Positions 1 to 6,474 of a stretch of 6,474 nt of DNA are shown piece by piece; position 1 is the first letter of the stretch; every line of letters begins with the position of its first letter. Source of the DNA: Opitutaceae bacterium (lineage in GTDB: Bacteria > Verrucomicrobiota > Verrucomicrobiia > Opitutales > Opitutaceae); assembly GCA_025352845.1 (NCBI GenBank), contig JANXSC010000551.1, positions 1 to 6,474 on the forward strand, given 5' to 3'. A model generated the notes under the pieces. That model was not told where the DNA came from. It saw only the letters and a program-made list of their open reading frames with translations, and ran no database searches. Both the position numbers and the translations under genes were made by a program.

Positions 1-230
1 GCCGGCGATATTCACGATGTCGCCGGCGGCAAACTCGCCCCTCGCGCGCGTGACGCCGACGGCGAGCAGGCTGCGGCCCTGTTCGCGGAGGACGGGCACA
101 GCGCATTCGTTGACGATGATCGTGCCGGCGGGGCGCCGAAAAAAAAGGCGACGCCGTCGCCGCCCTCCACCCCGCGCGCAAACGCCTCGAAGTCGTCCAC
201 CGCAACGACCTGGTGCTTTTGTAGGCGCGC
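1..230 (-). pseudogene. proB: 5'-truncated, frameshifted remnant of glutamate 5-kinase (PUA end); continues off the left edge
   Basis: Glutamate 5-kinase makes gamma-glutamyl phosphate in proline synthesis; many members carry a C-terminal PUA domain. In the minus-strand frame from about 147 down to 1 the translation reads RRPAGTIIVNECAVPVLRE and then GRSLLAVGVTRARGEFAAGD, close to the family pattern PAGxIxVDxGAxxAL...GxSLLPxGVxxVxGxFxxGDVV. Upstream (about 215-138) the similarity continues in another frame (HQVVAVDDFEAFARGVEGGD, comparable with the family stretch before GTLF). The frame changes near a run of eight A at 139-146. About 15 residues that family members have between GTLF and PAG seem missing. 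The roughly 250-residue kinase domain has no room, because the preceding gene ends at 265. This looks like a decayed fragment; misassembly is possible. Family recognition is by eye. Confidence 0.55.
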
Positions 231-264
231 GCGCCGAGGAACGTCCAGTCGCTGGCGCTCGAGG

Positions 265-3200
265 CTACGGCACCTCGTAAACCTCGACCAGCGCCACGCC
301 CGTCGTTTCGCCAACACCCGCCACCTGCGCGGAGTAGCTGCCGGGCGGCAGCGTGATTAGCAGCGCGGCATCCCTACTCGAACTCAGAGGGAACGCCCCA
401 ACCGCCGAAAAAGCCGCCGTCAATGCGGGCTCACGATTCCAGTTATCGTTCGCCGCGATCACTACGCCGTTGGCGAAGATGCGCAGCGTCGGATCCTCCA
501 GCGCTCCGTTCACGCCAAAAGCGGCCAGCGTCGGCCCCACCGCCCGGATAATCACCGAGCGGCTGGAAGGACCGGCGATGGCGAAGCCCGCGATTAAGAC
601 ATCGGCGCCGGTGCCGACCGCAGCGCGCGCGGAGACATTGATGAGTCGCGCCCCCGCGGCTTCTGAGCCGCCGGGCGCCTCGTAGATTTCCGCGAGCGCG
701 ACACCGGAGGCGGAGCCCCGCCCCTCCACCTGCACGGAATAACTGCCGACGGAAAACGAGCCCATGACCGCGGCGTCGAGGGAAGCGGGTGCCAAAGGAA
801 ACGCCCCGACTGCGGAAAACGCCGCGATCAGTGCGGGCGCTCCACCCCAGTTGTCGTTGTCCGAGATCACCTGTGAGCCGCGGTAGATCGTGAGGTTTGG
901 ATCGCCCAGAAAGCCGCCGATCCCGAACGACGCCAGCGCCGGGCCGATGCCACGCACCAACAGCGGCCGCGCCCCGGCGCCCCCGACCGTCAAGCCAACG
1001 ATCAACGTGGCCGCGCCCGTGCCGGCGCGCGTGCGCACGGACAGGTTAACGAGTCGGCCCGCGCCGCCCGCTTCCGCCGGCACGACCGTGAGAGACGCCA
1101 TTGCCGAGATGATCGCTCCGGCACCGTTGCCGACGACGACCGAATATCCGCCGGCGTCCGCCGCAGCGGCGCGCGACAAAAAAAACTGGGCCGCGGTCGC
1201 ACCGGGAATCGGCACACCGTCCTTGCGCCACTGATAGTTGATGCCAGGCCCGGTGGCGGTGACCGACATCGCCACGCTTCCGCCGGCCACGACCTGCTGC
1301 GCCACGGGTGCCGACACGATGACGAGCCCCGGGGCGCTGCCGGCGACAAAGTCGGCCTTGAGCACGCATGCATTTCCCGGATCGGCCACGAACAATGCTC
1401 CCTGCCGATCCACGGTCAGCCCGATGGGCGAAAAATAATTGAGCGACGTGAGATCGGCGACGAAATCCTTGTAGGGCTGGATCGCGCCGCCGCCGAAAGT
1501 GCCCTCCGCCGTGAGCCGAAGGATGGCACCGAAGCCGCTGGAGAGATAAACCGCGCCCGTTCCATCGACGGCGATGCCGTTGGACACCCTGAAACTCGGA
1601 TTGATCGCAAACGTGGTGACAGCACCGCTCGGCATGATTTTTCGCAAGACCCCGTCGGATTCCTCCGTCACCCAAAGCACGCCCGCGGGATCGATGGCGA
1701 TGGCGTTGGGAAACGAGAGGCGCGCCGCCGCTCCGATGCCATCGACGGATCCACTCTGCCGGGGCATCCCGGCCAACGTGCTCACCACTCCCGCCGGCGT
1801 GATGCGGCGGATTGTGCTGTTGCCCAGATCGGCCACGAACACGTTGCCGGCGCCATCGACCGCAACACCGTAGGGCGAACGGAACCTTGCCTGCGCCGCC
1901 GGTCCATCGACCGACTCCGGCTGGCCCGGTGCGCCCGCGAAGGTGCTCACCATGCCCGCCGGCGAAATTCGCCGAATCACGTGATTGCCCGTGTCGGCCA
2001 CGAAGACGTTGCCGGCGGCGTCCACGGCCACGCCCCGCGGAATGGAAAACCGCGCGGTCGCGGACGGTCCGTCGGCGAACCCGCCCGGCCCCACCAGCCC
2101 GGCGAACGTCGCCAACTCGCCGGCGGGACTAGCGCGGCGAATCGCGCTATTGCCGGTATCGGCCACGTAGAGATTGCCGGCCAGATCAAGCGCGAGAGCG
2201 GTTGGGCCTTGCAGGCGGCCGACATTGGCCGGCCCGTCGGCGCTGCCCGGCCGCGTCGGAGTTCCGGCGTGGATTTTGAAGCGAAACGCGGGCGCGACCG
2301 CGAGTAGTGCCGCCTCGCTGGTCACCTGCCCAGTGCTGCCCGTGGCGGTCGCACTATAGCGGCCGGCGTCGGATACCTGCACGTTACGCAGTTGCAGTTC
2401 GCGGTTGGTTGCACCGGGGATCGGCACGCCGTCCTTGCTCCATTGGTAGGTCAGCGCTGCGGGACTGCGCACGTCGAAGACAAGGCGCACCTCAGCCCCC
2501 TGGGCGGCGACTTGCGTCGCGGGCTGCGCGGCAATCACCGGCGGCGCCGGGCTGGCTTGGAGGGTAAACTGCACGCTGAACCCGCGCCTCACGGTCGCGC
2601 GCGTCGCGCCGGCGTTCAGCACCGTCGTCGTGGTCGTGCGCGCATAAGCGAGCGTGCCCGTGAGCGCAGTAAAAAGCGGCAGGCCCGTCACCGGCGCGAA
2701 GCTGGACTCCGCGTCGAGTGCAGCCGGCACCAGCCCGACCGCGGTGCCATCGCCGCGCGCGATGACGAGCGAGAGCGCATCGCCGCGCCGCGCGTCCGTG
2801 ATCGAAGTCCATTGCACGGTGGCCGAGGAACCGGGCAGCGCCTGCAGCTCGGCGAAATTCGTCACCCGCGCAGGACTCACCGCCGCCGTGTTGAACACCG
2901 CGAAATTCGTCGTCGTATCGGCCCCACCCGCACCGACCAGGAAAGCCTGCACTCCCTCGGGAAACTGCGCGTCGCGCTCCGTCTCCGACGCGAATGTGCG
3001 GCTACCGACGAACGATCCGTCCGGCTGGCGATCGAGTGGCAGCACGGTGTCGCGCGGCGTGCGTATCCGCACCGTCGCGCCCGCGGGCAGCACCGAGGGA
3101 AAAGTGACAGTCACCGCCAGCCGTGCGCTCTCCGGCCTCAGCTCGGCGGAGGAAATCTGCCGGAACAGCTCAATCCTCATCACGTCGATCGCCGACGGCG

Positions 3201-3300
3201 TTTGTGCCGTGGCGACGAGCGGCACCGCCAACAGGCTGAGGCGAAGCCGCGGCCCGCGTGCCTGCCGGAGCCACCCGCACGCGCCAGTCGCCGTGATCAT
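265..3300 (-). CDS. Secreted NHL-propeller / Ig-like domain protein with tandem C-terminal modules
   Basis: Complete gene, 1011 residues, TAG stop at 265-267. The ATG at 3298-3300 is chosen because it overlaps the upstream TGA and opens a signal peptide: arginines at 13, 15, 18 and 20, hydrophobic LSLLAVPLVA (21-30), and probable cleavage after ATA at 30-32. Residues 34-250 form a unique N-terminal region; part of it (about 145-250, starting VTNFAELQALPGSSATVQW) resembles a beta domain I recall in verrucomicrobial exported proteins. An Ig-like domain follows (252-336, YQWSKDGVPIPGAT). Residues 345-651 form six NHL-like blades with motifs such as GVAVDAAGNVFVADTGN and VIRRISPAG. A second Ig-like domain (657-740) and two C-terminal modules (749-876 and 885-1011) complete it. 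There is only one cysteine in the mature part and no enzyme motif. The NHL propeller suggests protein or glycan binding outside the cytoplasm; the ligand is unknown. A start at 3480 would add 60 basic, unstructured residues before the signal peptide and is rejected. Confidence 0.93.
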   Translation of the reverse strand: MITATGACGWLRQARGPRLRLSLLAVPLVATAQTPSAIDVMRIELFRQISSAELRPESARLAVTVTFPSVLPAGATVRIRTPRDTVLPLDRQPDGSFVGSRTFASETERDAQFPEGVQAFLVGAGGADTTTNFAVFNTAAVSPARVTNFAELQALPGSSATVQWTSITDARRGDALSLVIARGDGTAVGLVPAALDAESSFAPVTGLPLFTALTGTLAYARTTTTTVLNAGATRATVRRGFSVQFTLQASPAPPVIAAQPATQVAAQGAEVRLVFDVRSPAALTYQWSKDGVPIPGATNRELQLRNVQVSDAGRYSATATGSTGQVTSEAALLAVAPAFRFKIHAGTPTRPGSADGPANVGRLQGPTALALDLAGNLYVADTGNSAIRRASPAGELATFAGLVGPGGFADGPSATARFSIPRGVAVDAAGNVFVADTGNHVIRRISPAGMVSTFAGAPGQPESVDGPAAQARFRSPYGVAVDGAGNVFVADLGNSTIRRITPAGVVSTLAGMPRQSGSVDGIGAAARLSFPNAIAIDPAGVLWVTEESDGVLRKIMPSGAVTTFAINPSFRVSNGIAVDGTGAVYLSSGFGAILRLTAEGTFGGGAIQPYKDFVADLTSLNYFSPIGLTVDRQGALFVADPGNACVLKADFVAGSAPGLVIVSAPVAQQVVAGGSVAMSVTATGPGINYQWRKDGVPIPGATAAQFFLSRAAAADAGGYSVVVGNGAGAIISAMASLTVVPAEAGGAGRLVNLSVRTRAGTGAATLIVGLTVGGAGARPLLVRGIGPALASFGIGGFLGDPNLTIYRGSQVISDNDNWGGAPALIAAFSAVGAFPLAPASLDAAVMGSFSVGSYSVQVEGRGSASGVALAEIYEAPGGSEAAGARLINVSARAAVGTGADVLIAGFAIAGPSSRSVIIRAVGPTLAAFGVNGALEDPTLRIFANGVVIAANDNWNREPALTAAFSAVGAFPLSSSRDAALLITLPPGSYSAQVAGVGETTGVALVEVYEVP
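268..1056 (-). repeat. Two tandem copies of the C-terminal module in the NHL/Ig protein
   Basis: Residues 749-876 and 885-1011 are two copies, 136 residues apart. Shared landmarks in order: RLxNxSxRxxxGTG near the start, LIxGxxxxG, then RxxGPxLAxFGxxGxLxDPxL, a NDNW block (814-817 and 951-954), AAFSAVGAFPL (826-836 and 962-972), a DAA, GSYSxQV, and a terminal GVALxExYE. I recall such copies closing many large exported proteins of Opitutaceae, but can name no curated family with certainty. All-beta predicted character and the constant C-terminal position suggest a stalk, anchoring or sorting role; that is inference. Confidence 0.85.
1609..2268 (-). repeat. Four tandem 165-bp units encoding NHL-type propeller blades
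   Basis: Residues 345-564 of the NHL/Ig protein divide into four units of exactly 55 residues, starting at A345, A400, A455 and A510. Each runs AG, variable linker, a DG-containing turn (SADGP, FADGP, SVDGP, SVDGI), then an xAxDxAGNxxVAD-type blade core and an IRR-xxPAG strand ending in TF or TL. The DNA shows the same 165-bp period: a tcggccacgaa-like block recurs at about 1829, 1994 and 2159. The fourth unit is diverged (LWVTEESDG in place of VFVADTGN). Two further, irregularly spaced and degenerate blades follow (residues about 570-605 and 621-651), giving six in total, a usual number for an NHL propeller. Confidence 0.88.
3297..3300 (-). promoter_or_regulatory. ATGA stop/start overlap coupling the two large genes
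   Basis: On the minus strand the bases read ATGA: the ATG begins the NHL/Ig protein and the TGA ends the multi-Ig protein. No good Shine-Dalgarno sequence is seen in the 20 bases before the ATG (they encode the end of the upstream protein, ELYALP). Termination-reinitiation by the same ribosomes is therefore the likely route of translation, which would tie the amounts of the two proteins together. The overlap is seen directly; the coupling is inferred from the well-known behaviour of such overlaps. Confidence 0.8.
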
Positions 3301-6300
3301 GGCAGCGCGTAGAGTTCGATCAGGCCGATGCCGGTCGTGCCGCCGAGGCCCGTGAGAATCACCGTGTAGGTGCCGGGGTTCAACGCTGTCACCAAGGCCG
3401 CGTCGGCATTCGCCGGGTTGAGCGCGAACGCGCCAACGCTCTGCGCCGCAGTCGCGTTTTCGACCGCCTGCGCGTTCCAACCGCTGTTCTCCGTGATCAC
3501 GGTTGCGCCGTTGAAGATCTGTAGCCGCGGGCGCGCGAGCGCGCCGCCCACGCCGAAAGCGGCCAGCCCCGGGCCGATGCCGCGCACCAGCAGGCGACAG
3601 GACGTCTGCCCCGCCACCACGAAGCCGGCGATCAAGACATCGTCACCCGTGCCCACCTGGCTGCGCGCGGAGACGTTCGCGAGACGCGCCGAGACGCGGC
3701 CGAAGGTCTCGTCCGCGTCATACAGTTCGATCAGCACGAGCCCGCTCAACGGGGATGCGCTGGTCGCCGGCAGGCTGTAGCTGCCGGCGTCGAGCGGGAG
3801 TGTCATCGCCGAGTCGGTTGAGCTTCGGTCCAGTGCAAAGGCGCCGAGACGGCCCGCCACTGCAGGTATGATGCGCGCATCCGAGGCGCTGGACCAGTTG
3901 TCGTTGGCCTCGAGCTTGCGGGCTCCGCTCATGAGGACCATCTTGGGATCGGGCAGGCCTTCCTTGAGACCGAAGCGGCCCAAGGCCTGACCGACGACCC
4001 GCAGGAGCATGGGCTTGGCGCGGGCACCACTGACGGCAAAGCCGGCTATGAGCGTGCGCTCCCCTCCGGCGGTCAGGGAGCGCACCGAAAGATTCGTGAG
4101 ATGACCGGGCACGACCTCGTCCACCTCCAGCGTCGCGACGGCGCTGCGCGTGCTGCCGGTGGCATGGCTGATCTCGACGACATAGGCACCGCCTTGGGGT
4201 GCCTCCACAGCGGGAATCGTGAGGCTGGACGCCGTCGCTCCCGCGACCGGCGCGCCGTTGCGCGACCATTGGTAGGAGAGCGGTGCGGCGCTGGTGGCCG
4301 CGACAGAAAACACCACCGTCACTCCCGGCGGCACCCGCACGCTCCGCGGTTGCGACGCGATGGCGGGCGGCGGCACCGCCGCCAGCACACTGAGCACCGC
4401 GGGCTGCGAGACGGTGGTGCCCTGGTTGTTTCGTATTTCCAGCGTGTAGATGCCCGCATCGCCCTGACGAATCGCGGAAAAATTCAGTTCCCGCTCAGTC
4501 CGGAAAGGCATGGCGACTCCGTCCTTCTTCCATTGGAGGTAGAGTTGATTGAAGCCACCCTGCGACGCCGCGAACTCGGCGGAGAGCATCACGCGCTGGT
4601 CGGCATAGACCTGTTGCGAGCGCGGCTGGACCACGATGATCGGCGCGTAGGGCTGCGGGAGCACCTGAAGCGTGACGGTGCGCGATATGGAACCGGCGAG
4701 GTTGCCCGCGACGAACTTGATGGCGTAGGTTCCGGCCTGCGTCGGCGTGCCTGTAACCGATCGCTCGCTGCTCAGGGACAAGCCCGGTGGCAGCGGGCCT
4801 TCGACGCCCGAAATGGTGGCACGGCCTTCAAACTCAAGCGAGATCCCAAAAGGCACACTCACCTCGGCGTGGATCAGATCGGCGGCCGGCCGCACGATCC
4901 GCGGCGGCTCGTGATCGATCACCGTCAGCGTCATGGGCGCGGTGGTCACGGATCCGCGGGTGTTGCTGACCGAAACGCGATACGTGCCGGTGTGCCCCGG
5001 CGCGGCGCTGTCGATCGTGAAGGTCGAGCCATAGGCTCCGGAGACCGAAAAATTGGTCTCCAGCCATTGGTAGCGAAGTTCGCCACCCGTGGCGGAAACA
5101 TCGAGGACAACCCGGTCGCCCTCCCGCACCGTGCGGCTCTGCGACTGCGCGAGCAGTCGGGGTGGTTCATCGACGATGATATGCAGCGGCTCCGAACGCA
5201 CGGCGCCCTGGGCGTTGGCGACCACGAGCTGGTAAGTGCCGCTCGTGCCGGGGGTATTTCTGGGATCGTAGTTTAAGGTGGCCCTGGTTGCGCCCGCAAC
5301 CGGCAGACCGTCCTTGAGCCACTGGTAGGACAACGGTCCCGGCCCGATGACCGAGGCGGCGGGTGGACCGCCGTAGCTCTCCCGCCAGACGGGTTGCTCG
5401 AGAAACACCGGCAGCGGGCTCGTGAAACGCGGGCTCACGGTGGCGGTCCGGCTGTCGGCCGAGCCGTAGGCATTGGTCGCGCGGAGCCAGTAGTTGGTTT
5501 CGGTCACGGGATAAAATGAGCTGCCGGCGATCGGTTTCCGCGTGTCGCCGGCCGTGCCTTCATACCACTGCGTAGTTGCGAACACCGGCGTGACCACGAC
5601 GGCCCGCAGTTCGATGCCGCGGCCTGGCTCCACGATTTCGTCCTTGGGTTGCACGCTAATCACTGGGATGGGGGCGATCCCGCCATCGAGGGTGAAGAAC
5701 GTGGAGGAAAACGGTAGGCTGTGGTTGCGGGGCTGCCTCAAGCGAAAGGGAGAGTAGCCCGCGGTGCCGCTGCTCGTGTAGAAAGTCTGGTAATCGCCCA
5801 CATCGATGAGATCGATGCGGTTGAGCGTGTAGCGCCCGCTCACCATCGCCGCGGGCACGGTGAACGTCGCCGTGCCGCTCGCGCCCGCCGCATTCGCGGT
5901 GACGCGCGCGATCGTGACCGGGCCGTTGAGCGTGAACATCACAGATTTCAGCGGACGCGCGCCCGGAATAATCAGCGCGTAGTCGATCGCGATGGTGTCG
6001 CCCACCCGCGCCTCGGTGCTGCGCAGGGTGAACGTCCCGATCTCGGGGAAGACAAACGTCCCGCCGAAACCGCCCGTCACGGTAAAGTCGCACGCTGCGA
6101 GATCGATCGCGTGCGCCACCGCCCCGTTTTGGCTGTCGATCCGGCCGTTGCGGAAATAGGTCGTGGATTGCCCGGCGGCGTCGGAAATCCCGATACTTTG
6201 CAGCGCATACGGACCGTTGGTCCACTGCGTGCCCGTAGGCAAGATGGCCTGCAACGAATTTTCCGCGGAGCTGACCGTGATCCGCGCGCCGTTCGGATCG

Positions 6301-6474
6301 TCATAAGAGAGGAAGATGCGTTGCACCGCGGCCGAACCGGCTGTGATCGCCGCGTTCAGGGTGACTGCGGCGCCGGCCGCGACATCCGGGGCTCCGACCC
6401 GGCTCGCGGCGGTCAGCGTGGGCTTCGCGTAGGCGCGCGCTTCGCTTACGACAAAGCGCGTGAGGAAAAGCGTG
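3297..6474 (-). CDS. Large multi-Ig-domain exported surface protein, 5' end outside the window
   Basis: This is the C-terminal 1058 residues of a modular, probably extracellular protein; the start lies past the right edge. The frame stays open from the GTG at 6326 to 6474, and that GTG falls inside a beta-domain, so it is not the start. Modules in order (visible residues): two related tandem beta domains of unknown family (about 17-134 and 146-246); Ig-like domains at about 267-346, 353-435 and 402-519 region's second half (437-519), with the signature YQWLKDGLPVAGAT in the middle one; a He_PIG-like putative Ig domain (523-605, motif LPPGLSLS then GTPTQAGTY); Ig-like domains at 609-697 and 700-784; and two copies of a C-terminal module ending in IELYD and IELYALP. 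I see no catalytic motif, C-terminal transmembrane segment or PEP-CTERM tail. The TGA overlaps the next gene's ATG. A role as adhesin, matrix or scaffold protein is inferred from architecture only. Confidence 0.88.
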   Translation of the reverse strand, partial: TLFLTRFVVSEARAYAKPTLTAASRVGAPDVAAGAAVTLNAAITAGSAAVQRIFLSYDDPNGARITVSSAENSLQAILPTGTQWTNGPYALQSIGISDAAGQSTTYFRNGRIDSQNGAVAHAIDLAACDFTVTGGFGGTFVFPEIGTFTLRSTEARVGDTIAIDYALIIPGARPLKSVMFTLNGPVTIARVTANAAGASGTATFTVPAAMVSGRYTLNRIDLIDVGDYQTFYTSSGTAGYSPFRLRQPRNHSLPFSSTFFTLDGGIAPIPVISVQPKDEIVEPGRGIELRAVVVTPVFATTQWYEGTAGDTRKPIAGSSFYPVTETNYWLRATNAYGSADSRTATVSPRFTSPLPVFLEQPVWRESYGGPPAASVIGPGPLSYQWLKDGLPVAGATRATLNYDPRNTPGTSGTYQLVVANAQGAVRSEPLHIIVDEPPRLLAQSQSRTVREGDRVVLDVSATGGELRYQWLETNFSVSGAYGSTFTIDSAAPGHTGTYRVSVSNTRGSVTTAPMTLTVIDHEPPRIVRPAADLIHAEVSVPFGISLEFEGRATISGVEGPLPPGLSLSSERSVTGTPTQAGTYAIKFVAGNLAGSISRTVTLQVLPQPYAPIIVVQPRSQQVYADQRVMLSAEFAASQGGFNQLYLQWKKDGVAMPFRTERELNFSAIRQGDAGIYTLEIRNNQGTTVSQPAVLSVLAAVPPPAIASQPRSVRVPPGVTVVFSVAATSAAPLSYQWSRNGAPVAGATASSLTIPAVEAPQGGAYVVEISHATGSTRSAVATLEVDEVVPGHLTNLSVRSLTAGGERTLIAGFAVSGARAKPMLLRVVGQALGRFGLKEGLPDPKMVLMSGARKLEANDNWSSASDARIIPAVAGRLGAFALDRSSTDSAMTLPLDAGSYSLPATSASPLSGLVLIELYDADETFGRVSARLANVSARSQVGTGDDVLIAGFVVAGQTSCRLLVRGIGPGLAAFGVGGALARPRLQIFNGATVITENSGWNAQAVENATAAQSVGAFALNPANADAALVTALNPGTYTVILTGLGGTTGIGLIELYALP
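3300..4103 (-). repeat. Two tandem copies of the C-terminal module in the multi-Ig protein
   Basis: Visible residues 791-919 and 930-1058 hold the same module as the end of the neighbouring gene, 139 residues apart. The first copy starts HLTNLSVRS and is the more diverged: the usual GIGPxL is VVGQAL, and FGVxGxL is FGLKEGL, though the NDNW block is kept. The second copy starts RLANVSARS, has VRGIGPGLAAFGVGGAL intact, but the NDNW block reads ENSGW. The second copy also resembles the last copy of the neighbouring gene at DNA level (compare about 585-645 with about 3627-3690, both with a cgaagcc-gcgat-aagacatcg stretch), pointing to duplication of the end module between the two genes. Confidence 0.83.
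5727..6425 (-). repeat. Tandem pair of related beta domains near the visible N-terminal side
   Basis: Within the partial gene, two stretches follow the same pattern. Copy 1 begins KPTLTAASRVGAPDVAAG, continues with VQRIFLSYDDPNG, and has GPYALQSIGISDAAGQSTTYF. Copy 2 begins FTLRSTEARVGDTIAIDY, continues with LKSVMFTLNGP, and has GRYTLNRIDLIDVGDYQTFYTS. The shared plan is an opening beta strand with V-x-x-G, a strand with a hydrophobic-rich LS/FTL core, and a Y-x-L-x-x-I-x-x-x-D-x-G strand. I do not recognise the family; it behaves like an Ig- or FN3-like beta sandwich. Domain borders are approximate. Confidence 0.6.

Noticed and set aside
224..235. 12-base perfect palindrome ggcgcgcgcgcc as terminator or operator
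   Set aside because: No T-rich tract follows on either strand, and alternating GC palindromes are expected by chance in such GC-rich DNA.
12..317. 101-codon open frame at the left end of the minus strand as an intact gene
   Set aside because: Its first part is out of frame with, and overlaps, the end of the NHL/Ig gene; only the middle (about 138-215) looks homologous to ProB and the rest is out of frame with the PUA stretch. It is treated as part of the pseudogene.
1609..2268. 165-bp periodic repeats as a CRISPR-like or non-coding repeat array
   Set aside because: The period is a multiple of three, stays in frame, and encodes NHL blade units, so protein structure explains it.
2392..3312. 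306-codon open frame on the plus strand
   Set aside because: Antisense to the N-terminal half of the NHL/Ig gene, with an arginine- and histidine-rich low-complexity translation and no recognisable features.
2654..3355. 233-codon open frame on the plus strand
   Set aside because: Antisense shadow spanning the junction of two well-supported minus-strand genes; no protein family features.
3301..3480. 60-codon N-terminal extension of the NHL/Ig gene from an ATG at 3480
   Set aside because: It would overlap the upstream gene by 184 bp, encodes a basic stretch without domain character, and would bury the signal peptide. The ATG at 3300 gives a signal peptide and a classic ATGA overlap.
4101..5276. 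391-codon open frame on the plus strand
   Set aside because: It lies wholly antisense to the Ig array. Its translation is rich in R, G, A and H with no domain, signal peptide or repeats, as expected from a GC-rich gene read backwards.
6324..6326. GTG as the start of the multi-Ig gene
   Set aside because: The frame is open through to 6474, and the residues before and after the GTG form one continuous beta domain that matches the following copy, so the real start is outside the window.

Overview
The window is GC-rich and gene-dense, and all recognisable coding content lies on the minus strand. It reads as chromosomal DNA of a Verrucomicrobiota bacterium, most likely of the Opitutaceae type. 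The basis is the high GC, very large exported proteins built from Ig-like and NHL beta-propeller modules, and a C-terminal module of about 135 residues that I associate with that group. The taxonomic call is from memory of family architecture, not from a search.

Layout, in the direction of transcription (right to left). (1) 6474-3297: the 3' part of a long gene whose start lies beyond the right edge. At least 1058 residues are visible: two tandem N-terminal-side beta domains of unknown family, three Ig-like domains, a putative-Ig (He_PIG-like) domain, two more Ig-like domains, and two copies of the C-terminal module. (2) 3300-265: a complete 1011-residue secreted protein with signal peptide, a unique N-terminal region, an Ig-like domain, a six-blade NHL-type propeller (the first four units exactly 55 residues or 165 bp apart), a second Ig-like domain, and two copies of the same C-terminal module. 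Its ATG overlaps the TGA of gene 1 (ATGA), so the two are very probably translationally coupled. (3) About 230-1: a 5'-truncated, frameshifted remnant resembling the C-terminal (PUA) end of glutamate 5-kinase, proB, running off the left edge.

The two large genes look like one expression unit making a pair of exported, non-enzymatic surface or extracellular matrix/adhesin-type proteins that share a C-terminal tag-like module. No enzyme active site is apparent. The proB remnant behind the operon suggests a rearrangement or insertion boundary near position 230-265. No RNA genes, CRISPR arrays, insertion sequences, convincing promoters or terminators were seen. Long open frames on the plus strand are GC-driven shadows of the two big genes.
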